DNA of 64,000 nt from Dyadobacter flavalbus (GTDB lineage: Bacteria; Bacteroidota; Bacteroidia; Cytophagales; Spirosomataceae): assembly GCF_006149045.1 (NCBI RefSeq), contig NZ_VBSN01000010.1:62001-126000 (forward strand), written 5' to 3'. Shown piece by piece: positions 52,749 to 62,894 of the stretch. A program made the position numbers and the translations under genes. Position 1 is the stretch's first letter; every line of letters starts with the position of its first letter. The notes beneath the pieces are model-generated. The model was not told the origin of the DNA and ran no database searches. It worked only from the letters and a program-made list of their open reading frames with translations.

Positions 52749-53321
52749 ATGAAAACATTGTCAGTTATTTTATTGGGAATACTTCTTTGCACGTCATGTA
52801 AAGACAAGGCCAAGGAAGAAGAAACTGCCCGCGAAGCCAATCTGGAAAAAGAGAAAAAGGCCATTACCGCAGTGATTGAAAATGAAACAAGATCATTCTT
52901 TGCCAGAGATTATAACGCCTGGAAATCCAATTACGCGCAAACCGATTATGCATTTCAGGCATGGAGCAACGACGACGGCACATTCGATTCCAACGTAGGC
53001 TGGGAGGACATCAACAAGCAAATCGGGAAGTATATTTCGGACAATCCCGAACCCGTATCCAGCCACCCGATCGTCGAAAGAAAGAACATGAAGTTCAAGT
53101 TTTTTGATGATAATGTGGCTTATTTGACCTGGGACCAGTTCAACAGTGATAAAATGGAAAAGAATTTTCATCACAGCAAAGAGGTCAGGTTAATGGAAAA
53201 AATAAACGGTGAATGGAAAATTGTATGCGTATCCGCGTTTTGGGACTATAAGCACCTGATCCCCGCCAGCAAGCTGCCCATGATCAAAAAGATCGCCAAT
53301 GAAAGCAGAGGTAAAATCTGA
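52749..53321 (+). CDS. Lipoprotein with NTF2/SnoaL-like domain
   Basis: A 190-residue lipoprotein (LLCTSC, acylated Cys17). A charged helix precedes an alpha+beta domain with ARDYNAWKSNYAQTDYAFQA and VRLMEKINGEWKIVCVSAFW, the pattern of DUF4440/SnoaL-like folds. No catalytic residue can be assigned. It stands alone; the terminator at 53457 may be its own, some 135 nt downstream. Confidence 0.75.
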   Translation: MKTLSVILLGILLCTSCKDKAKEEETAREANLEKEKKAITAVIENETRSFFARDYNAWKSNYAQTDYAFQAWSNDDGTFDSNVGWEDINKQIGKYISDNPEPVSSHPIVERKNMKFKFFDDNVAYLTWDQFNSDKMEKNFHHSKEVRLMEKINGEWKIVCVSAFWDYKHLIPASKLPMIKKIANESRGKI

Positions 53322-53456
53322 GTTTTCTGCAATGTTTCAAACCGTTCGGTTTTAAATACAAACGTTCGCTTCCGAACATCAGCGAAAGCCGGCTGCTAAT
53401 CCGGGAATGATGGGAAATTGAATTTAAGTACCTGTAAAACAATAGGTTATATTATC

Positions 53457-53505
53457 GATGTGCCGGGCTGGTTTTTATAAAACCGGATTCTGGCACATCC
53501 TTTTT
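53457..53505 (+). terminator. Terminator downstream of the NTF2-like lipoprotein gene
   Basis: GATGTGCC (53457-53464) pairs with GGCACATC (53492-53499) with an inner GGTTTT/AAAACC helix and is followed by a T6 run. Confidence 0.7.
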
Positions 53506-53558
53506 TATTTATAGTTCAGCGATGCGGATGTATCGTTCAATTATAAATAATCATAGCC

Positions 53559-53954
53559 ATGAAAATCTCATTAATCTCAAACTTCCTTTGCGCTGCAGCG
53601 TACACATTGTCCCTGGCTTCATTCACTACCGACAAAAAAAACAGTGAAGAAAAAGAAACGGCCGGCCGGAAAACCATTCAGGCCTCCTTGTATAAACTTG
53701 CAGAAGGCAATAAAGTAAAGCTTTCAGTTGATAAAAGTTCTGATGACAAGCTGAAAATTATTCTGAAAGACAAAAACGGCCATCTGTATTACTCTGAGGT
53801 TTACAATGATAAAGATTCGCAGTACCGCCGTGTCTTTAACCTCAATGACATGAATGAGGGAAAATATACGTTCGAGCTGTTTTACAACAAGCAAAAAGTA
53901 GTTAAAACAATAGAAATCCAGAGTAAAAACGATAAGTACATTTCACTGAATTAA
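53559..53954 (+). CDS. Small exported beta-rich hypothetical protein
   Basis: A 131-residue protein with an N-terminal signal-like helix (ISNFLCAAAYTLSLASF) and a Lys/Glu-rich beta domain. The block FNLNDMNEGKYTFELFYNKQ looks like one Ig-like or DUF3244-like strand pair. Its function is unknown. A strong terminator follows. Confidence 0.65.
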   Translation: MKISLISNFLCAAAYTLSLASFTTDKKNSEEKETAGRKTIQASLYKLAEGNKVKLSVDKSSDDKLKIILKDKNGHLYYSEVYNDKDSQYRRVFNLNDMNEGKYTFELFYNKQKVVKTIEIQSKNDKYISLN

Positions 53955-53963
53955 GGTTCATAA

Positions 53964-54005
53964 AACGAAAAAGATCTTTATCAGCCGATAAAGATCTTTT
54001 TCGTT
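53964..54005. terminator. Bidirectional terminator, 19-bp perfect stem
   Basis: Arms at 53964-53982 and 53987-54005 are perfect complements around AGCC. It separates the convergent genes and overlaps the last two bases of the alkyltransferase-like stop codon. Confidence 0.92.
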
Positions 54006-54366
54006 AATGCAGTTCTTTTTCCGGGTCCCAGAAACGTTCTTCCCAGTTCCGGATCTTGTTATCATTTATTTCCACGCCTTCGCTTTCAAGCCTTTCCTGC
54101 ATCGTGGTCGGCGTTTCGAAAAGGTCTCTTGCCGTTAATTCACCTTCCTTGTTGACGACGCGGTGTGCAGGAACGTCCGGTCTTCCATATGTTCTGCTCA
54201 TTGCCCAGCCTACCATTCTTGCGCCTCTTTTATTGCCGAGATAAGCAGCAATTGCGACATACGACGTTGCGCGGCCTTCCGGAACCTGACGGACTACGTC
54301 ATAAACGTCACTGAAAAAAGGATTTTCAACTTTGCTGTTCTTTGGCTCTTGCTTCCTGGCGTTCAT
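54004..54366 (-). CDS. Alkyltransferase-like protein (MGMT family without catalytic Cys)
   Basis: A 120-residue single-domain relative of O6-methylguanine-DNA methyltransferase. The helix-turn-helix ([20 protein letters not shown]) with the Arg finger is kept. The active-site motif Pro-Cys-His-Arg is PAHRV (66-70) here, so the reactive Cys is replaced by Ala67. Such ATL proteins bind alkylated bases and hand them to nucleotide excision repair. The gene overlaps the upstream DUF3109 gene by 41 bp. Confidence 0.92.
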   Translation of the reverse strand: MNARKQEPKNSKVENPFFSDVYDVVRQVPEGRATSYVAIAAYLGNKRGARMVGWAMSRTYGRPDVPAHRVVNKEGELTARDLFETPTTMQERLESEGVEINDNKIRNWEERFWDPEKELH

Positions 54367-54919
54367 GAATTTCCTGGTTTAATTGATCGTACCAATCGGT
54401 TCCGTAGGCCCTGATGAGCGGCTCTTTCAGGAACTTGTATACCGGAACACCTAATTCTTTTCCAAGCCCGCACGCCGGACTGCAGATTTCCCATCTGTCG
54501 TAATTCAGCGCGTGATATTGCTCGTATTTGGTTACCCGGATCGGATAAAGGTGACAGGAAATCGGTTTTTTGTAATCTATTTTTCCGTCATTGAATGCTT
54601 CCTCAATGCCGCATTTCAGTATGCCTCTCTGGTCATAAATGGCATACGCGCATTCTCTTCCGTTGATGACAGGCGTTACGAAATCTCCTTCCCAGTCTGT
54701 CGTGTAAGTGCCTTCTTTTGCAATTACTTCTTTTCCCGCTTCCGAAAGGTAAGGTTCAACATGCGGATAAATCTGATCCAGAATAGCAAGTTCCACTTCA
54801 TCCAGCGGTGCGCCCGAATCACCTTCCACACAGCAAGCACCTTTGCATTTGTCCAGGTTACAGACAAAAAACTGGTCTTCTACATCATCACTTATGCAGG
54901 TATTTTCAATCAGTATCAT
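54326..54919 (-). CDS. DUF3109 family Cys-rich protein
   Basis: A 197-residue protein of the DUF3109 family (YkgJ-like Cys cluster). The cluster Cys20, Cys25, Cys29, Cys30 ([11 protein letters not shown]) and later Cys residues ([26 protein letters not shown]) suggest zinc or iron-sulfur binding. The function is unknown. The gene is the first of a two-gene unit whose end overlaps the ATL gene. Confidence 0.85.
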   Translation of the reverse strand: MILIENTCISDDVEDQFFVCNLDKCKGACCVEGDSGAPLDEVELAILDQIYPHVEPYLSEAGKEVIAKEGTYTTDWEGDFVTPVINGRECAYAIYDQRGILKCGIEEAFNDGKIDYKKPISCHLYPIRVTKYEQYHALNYDRWEICSPACGLGKELGVPVYKFLKEPLIRAYGTDWYDQLNQEIHERQEARAKEQQS

Positions 54920-54932
54920 ATAATATTTATAC

Positions 54933-57419
54933 CTATTGCTGAGGTATCTTTAGTTTCTGTCCTACCATAACACTGTTTCCCGACATATTGTTTAATTTTT
55001 TAATGTCTTCTACACTGGTCCGGTAAGTCTGGGCGATCCGGAACAGCGATTCACCTGCTGCAACCGTATGAATCTGGGTTCCTGCAGACGGTGTGTTCTG
55101 GTAAGATGATTGTGTTTTTCTGACATCACTGCTTGTATCTTTTCTGACACGCAGGCGCTGCCCGGTTTTAAGTCTGTCATAATCATCCAGATCATTCAAC
55201 GCGAGCAATTCTTTAATTGTAAGTCCGTATGATTTTGAAATGCTGTAATAAGTCTGGCCAACCTGAACCGTATGAAATTCACTTCCGCTGCTTGCAGCCG
55301 ACCTGTTGTCTTCTTTTACTTCTTCCGGGGTTTTGAACGCAGCAGAAGCTTCCGGACGGTTGATTACCACTTTTTCAGGCATATCTTCTTTATCCTCGAC
55401 TTCATTCCGCGCAGAAGCGGTATTTACGCTACCGTTTTTACTCACAAGCAGTTTTTGACCTCTGGCCAGATTCCTCTGACCTGAACCGCCGTTCATTTCC
55501 ATAAGTTCTTTCATGGATAGATCATATTTTTTGGCAATACTGAAATAAGTCTCGCCGGCCTGAACCGTATGATATGCAGGATTTGCAGCAGCAATAGCTT
55601 TTGTTTCAGCCGCAGCTTTTGTCTCGGCAGTTTCTTTTGTCTGAGCTTCTCTTGCCGCTTTTTCGCGGGCTTCGGCTGCTGCCCTTTGTCTCAGGTAAAC
55701 AGAAGTTGTCGTGGTTCTGGTATCATTCGGCGTAATCACCTTGGTAGGAACCGTTGACTTGGCTTCCGGCTTTTCCTCATCGGCCGATTTGAAAGATGCA
55801 TCAGCATTGTCTTGCGTGATAATTACAACCCTGTCATTTTCACCCGGATTGCCTGCAGCTGGTTTGGTCGCAGCGGATGCAGTTGCAGGCCTTGTTGTGG
55901 TTGCAGCTGGCTCATTGGTTTTAACCGGCGCATTGCTTTCACTTTTTTCCACCAGTACTGGCGTATATTTCTTTCTGCCGGAAGGATTGTCAGGAATGGT
56001 CCCGGAAGATGCAATGGATGTTGAAGTCGCCGATTTGCTTGCTGCAATGGCAGAATCCTTTACGGCAGGCGATGGCTGCGGCGGGGCTATGATTTCAACC
56101 GGCTGCTTCTTCGGCCGCTTTTTGGTCAGATACAAAACCTGTCCGGTCTCGATCGGATAATTGCGGCTGGTTGTACGGTTGTATTTTAACAGATTTACCA
56201 ATCTGACGCCATATTGCTGCGAAACGCTGTGCCACGTATCACCCGGGCGCGCCGTATGGAACGGCGTTGATGCTTTTTTATTCTTTCTTGCCAAGTAATA
56301 TACTTTGCCGGGGATCAAAGGCATTTCAGCAACCATATCGTTATAGCGCATGAACTTGGGCATTCTGATGTCGCCTGCCTGTGCAAGTGTTTTTGGCTTG
56401 TCGCCGGCACGGGCTTTTATACCCGGCAATCCGTTGATTTCATACCTTTCGGGTGCATTCGGGTTGGAAGAACGGGAAGCGGATTTTTTCAGGACCGGAT
56501 AGCCCGAATCCTCGTAAACAGAAGCTACGGCAGTTTGCTGCGGCGGCAAAGATAGTTTCTCGCGTACTGCCGCCATCTGAGCAGCGGGTACGGGAATCGT
56601 AACCATGTATTCCTTGTCGCCGGGAATTTTATCTTCATTCAGCCAGCGATTGTAATTTTTAAGTTCCACGACAGAAATTCCCAGCGTAGACGCAATCTGG
56701 TCGAGCGATTGGCCTTTGCCGTAAACTGCTTCTATAAGGATAAACGGGTTGCTGGTTTTATATCTTTCAATGCCGGCTTCCAGCGCAATCTTATGCGCAA
56801 AAAAGCGAAGTACATACCGGTCTGTTTTGCCTGACAATGTAACTTCCCGGGCATAGGCCCAGCTTGCAGGAATTACTTTTTTAACACCGCCGGCGCCCTG
56901 ATAGTAGGAATAAAGCGTTGTAACCCAGTTATTGAATTGCTGATTGTTTCTTTTCAGATACCATGCCGCTGCATGTGTCGAAGAACTGATATTTTTTCTT
57001 TCATCGACATCATTGTCAACACGCAGATTCAGCTCGCGCGCTGTTTCCGGCTTGAACTGCCAGTAACCAACTGCATTAGATGTGGAAATGACATCAGGTC
57101 GGAATGAACTTTCCTGTACGGCCAGGTATTTGAAATCAATCGGGACTTCTTCATCCATCAATATGCCTTCGACAATCGGAAAATGAAGAATGGCCCGGTC
57201 CAGCTTTTCTTCCCAGAACTTCTTGTTGGACATCAGGTTTCTGATATCCTCTTCAATAATTCCCTGTGCACTTCTGTCAAATTTTACTGTAATTCCTCCA
57301 AATGAAACGCTTGATGGAATGTCAGGATAATTCTGAGCGTTGGCATTGCTGATGGCAGCAAGCAGCAAAAGGCATGCAAATGTGGTTTTTTTGAAGTTTT
57401 CAATAATAGTTCTGGCCAT
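54933..57419 (-). CDS. LysM-repeat lytic transglycosylase (MltD-like)
   Basis: An 828-residue exported protein (signal ending NANAQ). A lytic transglycosylase domain occupies about 60-200 with the catalytic Glu103 (VQESSF) and [17 protein letters not shown]. Five LysM-type repeats follow: one degenerate at about 235-285, one at about 385-445 and three near the C-terminus (for example [20 protein letters not shown]). A long Ala/Thr/Pro-rich linker separates the second and third. It cleaves and binds peptidoglycan. Confidence 0.93.
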   Translation of the reverse strand: MARTIIENFKKTTFACLLLLAAISNANAQNYPDIPSSVSFGGITVKFDRSAQGIIEEDIRNLMSNKKFWEEKLDRAILHFPIVEGILMDEEVPIDFKYLAVQESSFRPDVISTSNAVGYWQFKPETARELNLRVDNDVDERKNISSSTHAAAWYLKRNNQQFNNWVTTLYSYYQGAGGVKKVIPASWAYAREVTLSGKTDRYVLRFFAHKIALEAGIERYKTSNPFILIEAVYGKGQSLDQIASTLGISVVELKNYNRWLNEDKIPGDKEYMVTIPVPAAQMAAVREKLSLPPQQTAVASVYEDSGYPVLKKSASRSSNPNAPERYEINGLPGIKARAGDKPKTLAQAGDIRMPKFMRYNDMVAEMPLIPGKVYYLARKNKKASTPFHTARPGDTWHSVSQQYGVRLVNLLKYNRTTSRNYPIETGQVLYLTKKRPKKQPVEIIAPPQPSPAVKDSAIAASKSATSTSIASSGTIPDNPSGRKKYTPVLVEKSESNAPVKTNEPAATTTRPATASAATKPAAGNPGENDRVVIITQDNADASFKSADEEKPEAKSTVPTKVITPNDTRTTTTSVYLRQRAAAEAREKAAREAQTKETAETKAAAETKAIAAANPAYHTVQAGETYFSIAKKYDLSMKELMEMNGGSGQRNLARGQKLLVSKNGSVNTASARNEVEDKEDMPEKVVINRPEASAAFKTPEEVKEDNRSAASSGSEFHTVQVGQTYYSISKSYGLTIKELLALNDLDDYDRLKTGQRLRVRKDTSSDVRKTQSSYQNTPSAGTQIHTVAAGESLFRIAQTYRTSVEDIKKLNNMSGNSVMVGQKLKIPQQ

Positions 57420-57451
57420 ATCATGTAAAGCTTGGCTGGGAAATAGGTAAA

Positions 57452-58096
57452 TTATAATTTCTGAAGGATCATCAGACCGTCGCGGACCGGCAACAAAATG
57501 TTGGAAACACGCTTGTCCTCGTGAACTGCCCGGTTGAAATCTAATAACGCCTGCGTGTCTTTATCTATTTTCGTATTTTCCTGTATAATGATTTTTCCAC
57601 TCCACAATACGTTGTCTGCAATCAAAAAACCGCCTTTTCGTACCTTTTCAAAACAAAGGTCGTAATAAGCCTTGTAATTAATTTTGTCTGCATCAATAAA
57701 AACGAGATCAAAAGAGTCGTCTAAGGTAGGAATGATATCGATAGCATTGCCAATCCGGTAATCAATATTATCGACGAAGGAAGATTTGTCGAAGAAACGG
57801 CGAGTGAAATTTTCCAGCTCTTCATTAATGTCCACCGTGATCAGTTTGCCCTGCGGAGCAAGCCCTTCACACAGACACAAGGCCGAATAACCGGTATAAG
57901 TACCGATTTCAAGAATCCGTTCCGGACGGATCATTCTTGAAATCATGGATAATAATCTTCCCTGAAGATGTCCGGACAACATTCTGGGGCTAAGAACGTT
58001 GGCATGAGTCTCACGATTCAAAGACTTCAGCAACTCACTCTCTTCTTCCGTATGCAAGACGGAATATGCTTCAATTTCCTCGGCCAGAAACATCAT
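57452..58096 (-). CDS. SAM-dependent O-methyltransferase (caffeoyl-CoA type)
   Basis: A 214-residue class I methyltransferase. Motif I is RILEIGTYTGYSALCLCEGL; the metal-binding acidic residues are in LVFIDADKINYKAYYD and FLIADNVLWSG. Members methylate catechol-type hydroxyls or tRNA-wobble uridine (TrmR). The substrate is unknown. It is co-directional with the LysM gene and the nucleotide-sugar genes. Confidence 0.9.
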   Translation of the reverse strand: MMFLAEEIEAYSVLHTEEESELLKSLNRETHANVLSPRMLSGHLQGRLLSMISRMIRPERILEIGTYTGYSALCLCEGLAPQGKLITVDINEELENFTRRFFDKSSFVDNIDYRIGNAIDIIPTLDDSFDLVFIDADKINYKAYYDLCFEKVRKGGFLIADNVLWSGKIIIQENTKIDKDTQALLDFNRAVHEDKRVSNILLPVRDGLMILQKL

Positions 58097-58138
58097 TATA
58101 ATTGTAATCTAAACTAAATGCAGCGCAGCCGGAAAATG

Positions 58139-59005
58139 TCAGACATTGGCTACGATGCGCTCAAGATAGGTACCATATCCGCTTTTTACTAGCGGTTTTG
58201 CAATTTCCCGCAATTGGGCTGCAGTTATAAAGTTCATCCTGTACGCAATCTCCTCTATGCAGCCCACTTTCAAGCCTTGTCTTTCTTCTATGACCTGTAC
58301 AAACTGGCCGGCCTGCATCAGTGACTGAAATGTGCCGGTATCCAGCCATGCCGTTCCGCGGTTCAGTACACCGACTTTCAGTTTGCCGCGTTCCAGATAC
58401 ACACGGTTTACATCCGTAATTTCAAGCTCACCGCGGTGAGAAGGCGGAATGGTTTTGGCAATTTCAACTACGTCGTTATCATAAAAATACAAGCCCGGAA
58501 CGGCGTAATTGGATTTTGGCTTTTCCGGTTTTTCTTCAATCGAAATGACATTGTTCTGCTTGTCAAATTCCACAACGCCGTACCTTTCAGGATCATGAAC
58601 CTGATAGGCAAAAATAACGCCGCCGTCCGGATCATTGTTGGATTGCAGCAGTCCCGACAACCCTGAACCATAGAAAATATTATCACCCAGGATCAGCGCA
58701 ACCTTGTCATTGCCAATGAATTCTTCACCGATAATGAAAGCCTGCGCAAGCCCGTCCGGACTTGGCTGAACGGCATAGCTGAAAGTGCAGCCCAGACGAC
58801 TGCCGTCTCCAAGCAGTTTTTCAAAATGTGGCAAATCATGCGGCGTGGAAATAATAAGGATTTCACGTATTCCCGCCAGCATAAGAATGGACAGCGGGTA
58901 ATAAATCATCGGCTTGTCATAAACGGGCATAAGCTGTTTGCTTACCGCCAGCGTCAGCGGATGCAGCCTTGTTCCGGAACCTCCGGCAAGAATAATTCCT
59001 TTCAT
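58139..59005 (-). CDS. rfbA: Glucose-1-phosphate thymidylyltransferase
   Basis: A 288-residue enzyme with the nucleotidyltransferase motif [20 protein letters not shown] and the RfbA signatures [15 protein letters not shown] and [10 protein letters not shown]. It makes dTDP-glucose, the first step of dTDP-rhamnose and related sugars. It forms an operon with rfbB and galE upstream. Confidence 0.96.
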   Translation of the reverse strand: MKGIILAGGSGTRLHPLTLAVSKQLMPVYDKPMIYYPLSILMLAGIREILIISTPHDLPHFEKLLGDGSRLGCTFSYAVQPSPDGLAQAFIIGEEFIGNDKVALILGDNIFYGSGLSGLLQSNNDPDGGVIFAYQVHDPERYGVVEFDKQNNVISIEEKPEKPKSNYAVPGLYFYDNDVVEIAKTIPPSHRGELEITDVNRVYLERGKLKVGVLNRGTAWLDTGTFQSLMQAGQFVQVIEERQGLKVGCIEEIAYRMNFITAAQLREIAKPLVKSGYGTYLERIVANV

Positions 59006-59032
59006 AGATTGAATTGAGGATTTAAAATTGAA

Positions 59033-60088
59033 CTATCTGTCCTGATACATTTCGTGATAATACTTCTGATAATTCCCGGAGGTGACGTTATGCAGCCATT
59101 CCTGATTATTCAGATACCAGTCGACAGTTCTTTCCAGTCCTTCTTCAAATTGCAAGGACGGCTTCCAGCCCAGTTCTTCGGATAATTTCGTTGCATCGAT
59201 TGCATAACGAAGGTCATGCCCTGCACGGTCTGTAACGTAAGTGATCAGTTTTGCATTTTCACCCTGTTCGCGGCCAAGCTTGCGGTCCATAATGCTGCAT
59301 AGCAACAGCACAAGGTCCAGGTTTTTCCATTCGTTATGGCCGCCGATGTTGTACGTTTCGCCATTTGCGCCTTTGTGAAAAATAACATCAATGGCAATGG
59401 CATGATCTTCTACAAACAGCCAGTCCCGGATATTTTCCCCTTTTCCGTAAACAGGAAGCGGCTTTTGCTGAATGATGTTGTGAATCATCAGCGGGATCAG
59501 TTTTTCAGGGAAATGATTCGGGCCGTAGTTGTTGGAGCAGTTGGAAATGACAACCGGCAGTTTATAGGTATTATGATAAGCCCTTACAAAATGGTCGGAT
59601 GAAGCTTTGGAAGCCGAGTAAGGCGAGCGGGGATCGTATTTTGTCGTTTCGGTGAAAAAAGTCCCGGGATCATGCAGTTCCCCGTAAACTTCATCCGTGG
59701 AAACATGGTAAAAGCGGTGCTCCTGCAGATCGTCCTTCCAGGCTTTTCTGGCTGCGTTCAGCAGATTGACCGTTCCGACAACGTTGGTCATGACGAAAGA
59801 CATCGGATCGGAAATCGACCGGTCCACATGGCTTTCTGCAGCAAGGTGAACAATGCCGTAAAAGTCATTTTCGCTGATGAGCTTGTCTATAAAGTCCGCA
59901 TCAACAATATCGCCTTTTACGAAAGTATAGTTGGAAGCATTTTCTATATCCCGCAAATTTTCAAGATTGCCGGCGTAAGTGAGTGCATCCAGGTTGTAAA
60001 TATGATATTCAGGATGAAAGTTAACAAAACGGCGAACGACGTGTGAACCGATAAAACCGGCACCGCCTGTTATCAAAATTTTCTTCAT
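59033..60088 (-). CDS. rfbB: dTDP-glucose 4,6-dehydratase
   Basis: The protein (351 aa from the ATG at 60088) has GGAGFIGSHVV, the catalytic Tyr-x-x-x-Lys in SPYSASKASSDHFV, and the preceding VSTDEVYGEL. It converts dTDP-glucose to dTDP-4-keto-6-deoxyglucose. The start overlaps the galE stop by 4 bp, a sign of coupled translation. A longer frame upstream has no conserved residues. Confidence 0.96.
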   Translation of the reverse strand: MKKILITGGAGFIGSHVVRRFVNFHPEYHIYNLDALTYAGNLENLRDIENASNYTFVKGDIVDADFIDKLISENDFYGIVHLAAESHVDRSISDPMSFVMTNVVGTVNLLNAARKAWKDDLQEHRFYHVSTDEVYGELHDPGTFFTETTKYDPRSPYSASKASSDHFVRAYHNTYKLPVVISNCSNNYGPNHFPEKLIPLMIHNIIQQKPLPVYGKGENIRDWLFVEDHAIAIDVIFHKGANGETYNIGGHNEWKNLDLVLLLCSIMDRKLGREQGENAKLITYVTDRAGHDLRYAIDATKLSEELGWKPSLQFEEGLERTVDWYLNNQEWLHNVTSGNYQKYYHEMYQDR

Positions 60089-61104
60089 TTTTGAGGAGTT
60101 ATTTTTAGTTGCCAGTTCCATGCATCACGAAGGGCGTCCGCCATTGTCTTCTCAGCATGCCATTTCATTACATTATTTACCTTGTCAGCCTGTGCGTATA
60201 TTTTCTCCACATCGCCTTCGCGCCGCGGCCCGATTGTATAGTTCAGTTTGACGCCGTTTACTTCTTCAAATGTATTGATGAGCTGCAGAACGGTGTAGCC
60301 TTCGCCTGTTCCTACATTGAAAACATCATAATGATCGGCTTCAGTCTTCTCTTTCAATAAATCAAGTGCTTTTACGTGTGCATTGGCCAAATCCACAACA
60401 TGGATAAAATCGCGGATGCAAGTACCGTCCGGTGTGTCGTAATCGCTGCCGAATACGGTTAAGGACGGACGAAGCCCGGCGGCAGTCTGCGTAATAAAAG
60501 GAACCAGATTGCTCGGGACGCCATTCGGAAGTTCGCCGATGAGTGCCGATTCATGCGCCCCGATCGGATTGAAGTAGCGCAACGAAAGCGCTTTCAGACC
60601 CGGAGCCGAATAAACATGATCTCTTATAATATCCTCGGCAATGGCCTTGGTATTCCCGTATGGCGACGTAGCCGGCTGGCGGGGCGTACTTTCTGTTACC
60701 GGCAATTTTTCGGGCTGGCCGTAAACGGTGCAGGACGATGAAAAAACAAAATTCTGCACATTGAATTCCTTCATGGCCCGCAGAAGCACCATCAGGGAAA
60801 TCAGGTTATTTTCGTAATAGTTCAGCGGTTTTTGCACCGATTCGCCCACTGCCTTGTACGCAGCAAAATGAATGACGCCGTCGAACTTTTCCTTTTCAAA
60901 CAATGCTCTTACTTTTTCCGAATCATTGCAGTCAATTTCATAAAACGGAAAATCTTTGCCTGTAATCTGCCTGATTCCGTCAAGGACATTCAGATTGCTG
61001 TTGTAAAGATTGTCGATAATGACTGGCTCGAATCCTGCTTCATGTAAGGCAACAACGGTGTGTGAACCTATAAATCCAGCTCCTCCGGTAACGAGAATTT
61101 TCAT
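60085..61104 (-). CDS. galE: UDP-glucose 4-epimerase
   Basis: A 339-residue extended SDR with GGAGFIGSHTVVALHEAG at the N-terminus and the active Tyr-x-x-x-Lys in SPYGNTKAIAEDI. The C-terminal half carries ALRYFN-like and GTGEGYTVLQLINTFE motifs of GalE. It interconverts UDP-glucose and UDP-galactose. First gene of the galE-rfbB-rfbA operon. Confidence 0.96.
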   Translation of the reverse strand: MKILVTGGAGFIGSHTVVALHEAGFEPVIIDNLYNSNLNVLDGIRQITGKDFPFYEIDCNDSEKVRALFEKEKFDGVIHFAAYKAVGESVQKPLNYYENNLISLMVLLRAMKEFNVQNFVFSSSCTVYGQPEKLPVTESTPRQPATSPYGNTKAIAEDIIRDHVYSAPGLKALSLRYFNPIGAHESALIGELPNGVPSNLVPFITQTAAGLRPSLTVFGSDYDTPDGTCIRDFIHVVDLANAHVKALDLLKEKTEADHYDVFNVGTGEGYTVLQLINTFEEVNGVKLNYTIGPRREGDVEKIYAQADKVNNVMKWHAEKTMADALRDAWNWQLKITPQK

Positions 61105-61316
61105 ACGGTCTGATCTTGATTTAAAATTTGTTGTAGAATAGATTTTAACTGAAAACTGGACAAAACGTACAATGAAACGGAATTTTCAGCACATTTACAA
61201 ACAATGCCTTTATTTTAGAAATGCATTTTTTTTCGGCCAGGAGCAGAAAATTAGATGTCTATATAAAAAAAATGTTTTTATTTATCCGTTGGTTGTTAAA
61301 CGAAGATTTGAGGAAA

Positions 61317-62165
61317 ATGAACCAGAACGAAATTAAGGCACTGATATCCTTGCTTGATGACGAAGATCATGAAGTGAGCCAGCATGTTGAAGGAAAAATC
61401 CTGTCTTTGGGCGGCAATGTGATCCCGTTTCTGGAGACAGAATGGGGCGAGAGCTTTAATCCGATCGTTCAGCGTAAAATTGAGGAACTGATTCACGAGC
61501 TCCAGCTGAGCATTATGATCGACCGGCTGCAGGCATGGAAAAACGGGGGCGGCCTGGATCTGCTGGAAGGTTTGTGGATCATTGCAACGTACCATTATCC
61601 GGACCTTTCGATGGAAAAGCTGAAGACGACCGTTGAACAGCTTTATTACGATATATGGATCCAGTTTCAGGAAGAAATGAATCCTGTGGACCAGATCAAG
61701 CGGATCAACAGCATATTTTTCGGGGTAATGAATTTTGCTGCCAATACCAAGAATTTTCATTCGCCTTCCAATTCCATGATCAATGTGGTGCTGGAAAGTA
61801 AAAGAGGCAACCCGATTACACTTTGCGTTATTTATCTGCTTATTGCCAGAAAGCTCGGCATGCCGGTTTATGGCGTTAATCTGCCGAATCTTTTTGTGCT
61901 TACGTACAAGAGTGAGAAGACGCAGTTTTACATCAATGTATTCAACCGCGGGATTATCTTTTCAAAAACCGATATTGACCATTATATCGCGCAGCTGAAC
62001 ATCAAGCCGAAGGATATTTTTTACCAGCCATGCACAAATCTGGAAATCGTGCAGCGCGTGCTGCGTAACCTTATCTTGTCTTACGAAAAAACCAGCGAGC
62101 AGGATAAAATAAAGGAAATTGAAAAAATACTGAAGTCTACGCTGGACGATACGGGCGAAAACTAA
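61317..62165 (+). CDS. SirB1/transglutaminase-like superfamily protein
   Basis: The protein (282 aa) starts at the ATG at 61317, preceded by a GAGGAAA Shine-Dalgarno-like stretch; earlier in-frame ATG codons exist. The domain has YHYPDLSMEKLKTTVEQLYY and ESKRGNPITLCVIYLLIARKLGMPV, matching SirB1-like proteins with a transglutaminase core. The canonical catalytic Cys is present as the Cys in LCVIYLL. Its role is unknown. Its end overlaps the convergent phosphopantetheinyl transferase gene by 4 bp. Confidence 0.85.
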   Translation: MNQNEIKALISLLDDEDHEVSQHVEGKILSLGGNVIPFLETEWGESFNPIVQRKIEELIHELQLSIMIDRLQAWKNGGGLDLLEGLWIIATYHYPDLSMEKLKTTVEQLYYDIWIQFQEEMNPVDQIKRINSIFFGVMNFAANTKNFHSPSNSMINVVLESKRGNPITLCVIYLLIARKLGMPVYGVNLPNLFVLTYKSEKTQFYINVFNRGIIFSKTDIDHYIAQLNIKPKDIFYQPCTNLEIVQRVLRNLILSYEKTSEQDKIKEIEKILKSTLDDTGEN

Positions 62166-62797
62166 TCCGATAATGCAATGGCCAGGCAATGGCCGTTGAA
62201 CCAGCGCAGGTAAATACTGGAAGTTACAACGCGGTCCTCATCGGTAAGGATTCCTGTAATCACCGGCATTTCAGGATTGAAAGGCTGGATGTAAATGGAA
62301 TCTTTGAAGCTGATTTTCTTTTTCCCGTAAAGCTTGTAAAGCGCTTCTTTGGCGCACCAGTAAGTACAAAGTACAGAAAGTTCGTTTCCTGCATGTTCAA
62401 ATTCCGGTCCGGAAAGATACTTTCTGGAAGTTCTCTGCAGCTTTGCATCCGTTTTTTCCATATCAATTCCTACGGCTGAATACGGGTTAATGACAACGGC
62501 CACGTATTCAAATGTGTGTGTTATGGAAATATGCGAATCGTTATTGACCAGATATGCTTTTCCGTGCTCGTCCTTGTGCGTTCCGTTGTAAGTAATGCCA
62601 AACTGTTCTGCAAGTTGCTGGATGAGCAAACGGCTTGCGAGCCATTCCCGCTGTTTCTGCGGATGCGTAATTTTCAGCAGATCTTCTGAATTGTATGCAT
62701 TGCCCAGTTTTTTTCTGAGCTCTGCTTCGGTTTCGGTGAGTTCCCAGAGCAGCAATGTACTGGTTTGGTGTATCTTTTCGGAATGAACGAGCGGCAT
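62162..62797 (-). CDS. 4'-phosphopantetheinyl transferase (Sfp/AcpT type)
   Basis: A 211-residue enzyme. The magnesium-binding motifs are AVGIDMEKTDAKLQR and YWCAKEALYKLYGKKK (W-x-x-K-E-A-x-x-K). It transfers phosphopantetheine from CoA to carrier proteins. The ACP partner is not in the window. It converges on the SirB1-like gene. Confidence 0.93.
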   Translation of the reverse strand: MPLVHSEKIHQTSTLLLWELTETEAELRKKLGNAYNSEDLLKITHPQKQREWLASRLLIQQLAEQFGITYNGTHKDEHGKAYLVNNDSHISITHTFEYVAVVINPYSAVGIDMEKTDAKLQRTSRKYLSGPEFEHAGNELSVLCTYWCAKEALYKLYGKKKISFKDSIYIQPFNPEMPVITGILTDEDRVVTSSIYLRWFNGHCLAIALSD

Positions 62798-62894
62798 GAT
62801 AATTCTGTTTACAATTTTTATTTCAGTTCTGTAACCGGCCTGTATACTTTTGCCCGGATTTGAAAAACTGAATTTCTATCGCAAAATAAATAGA

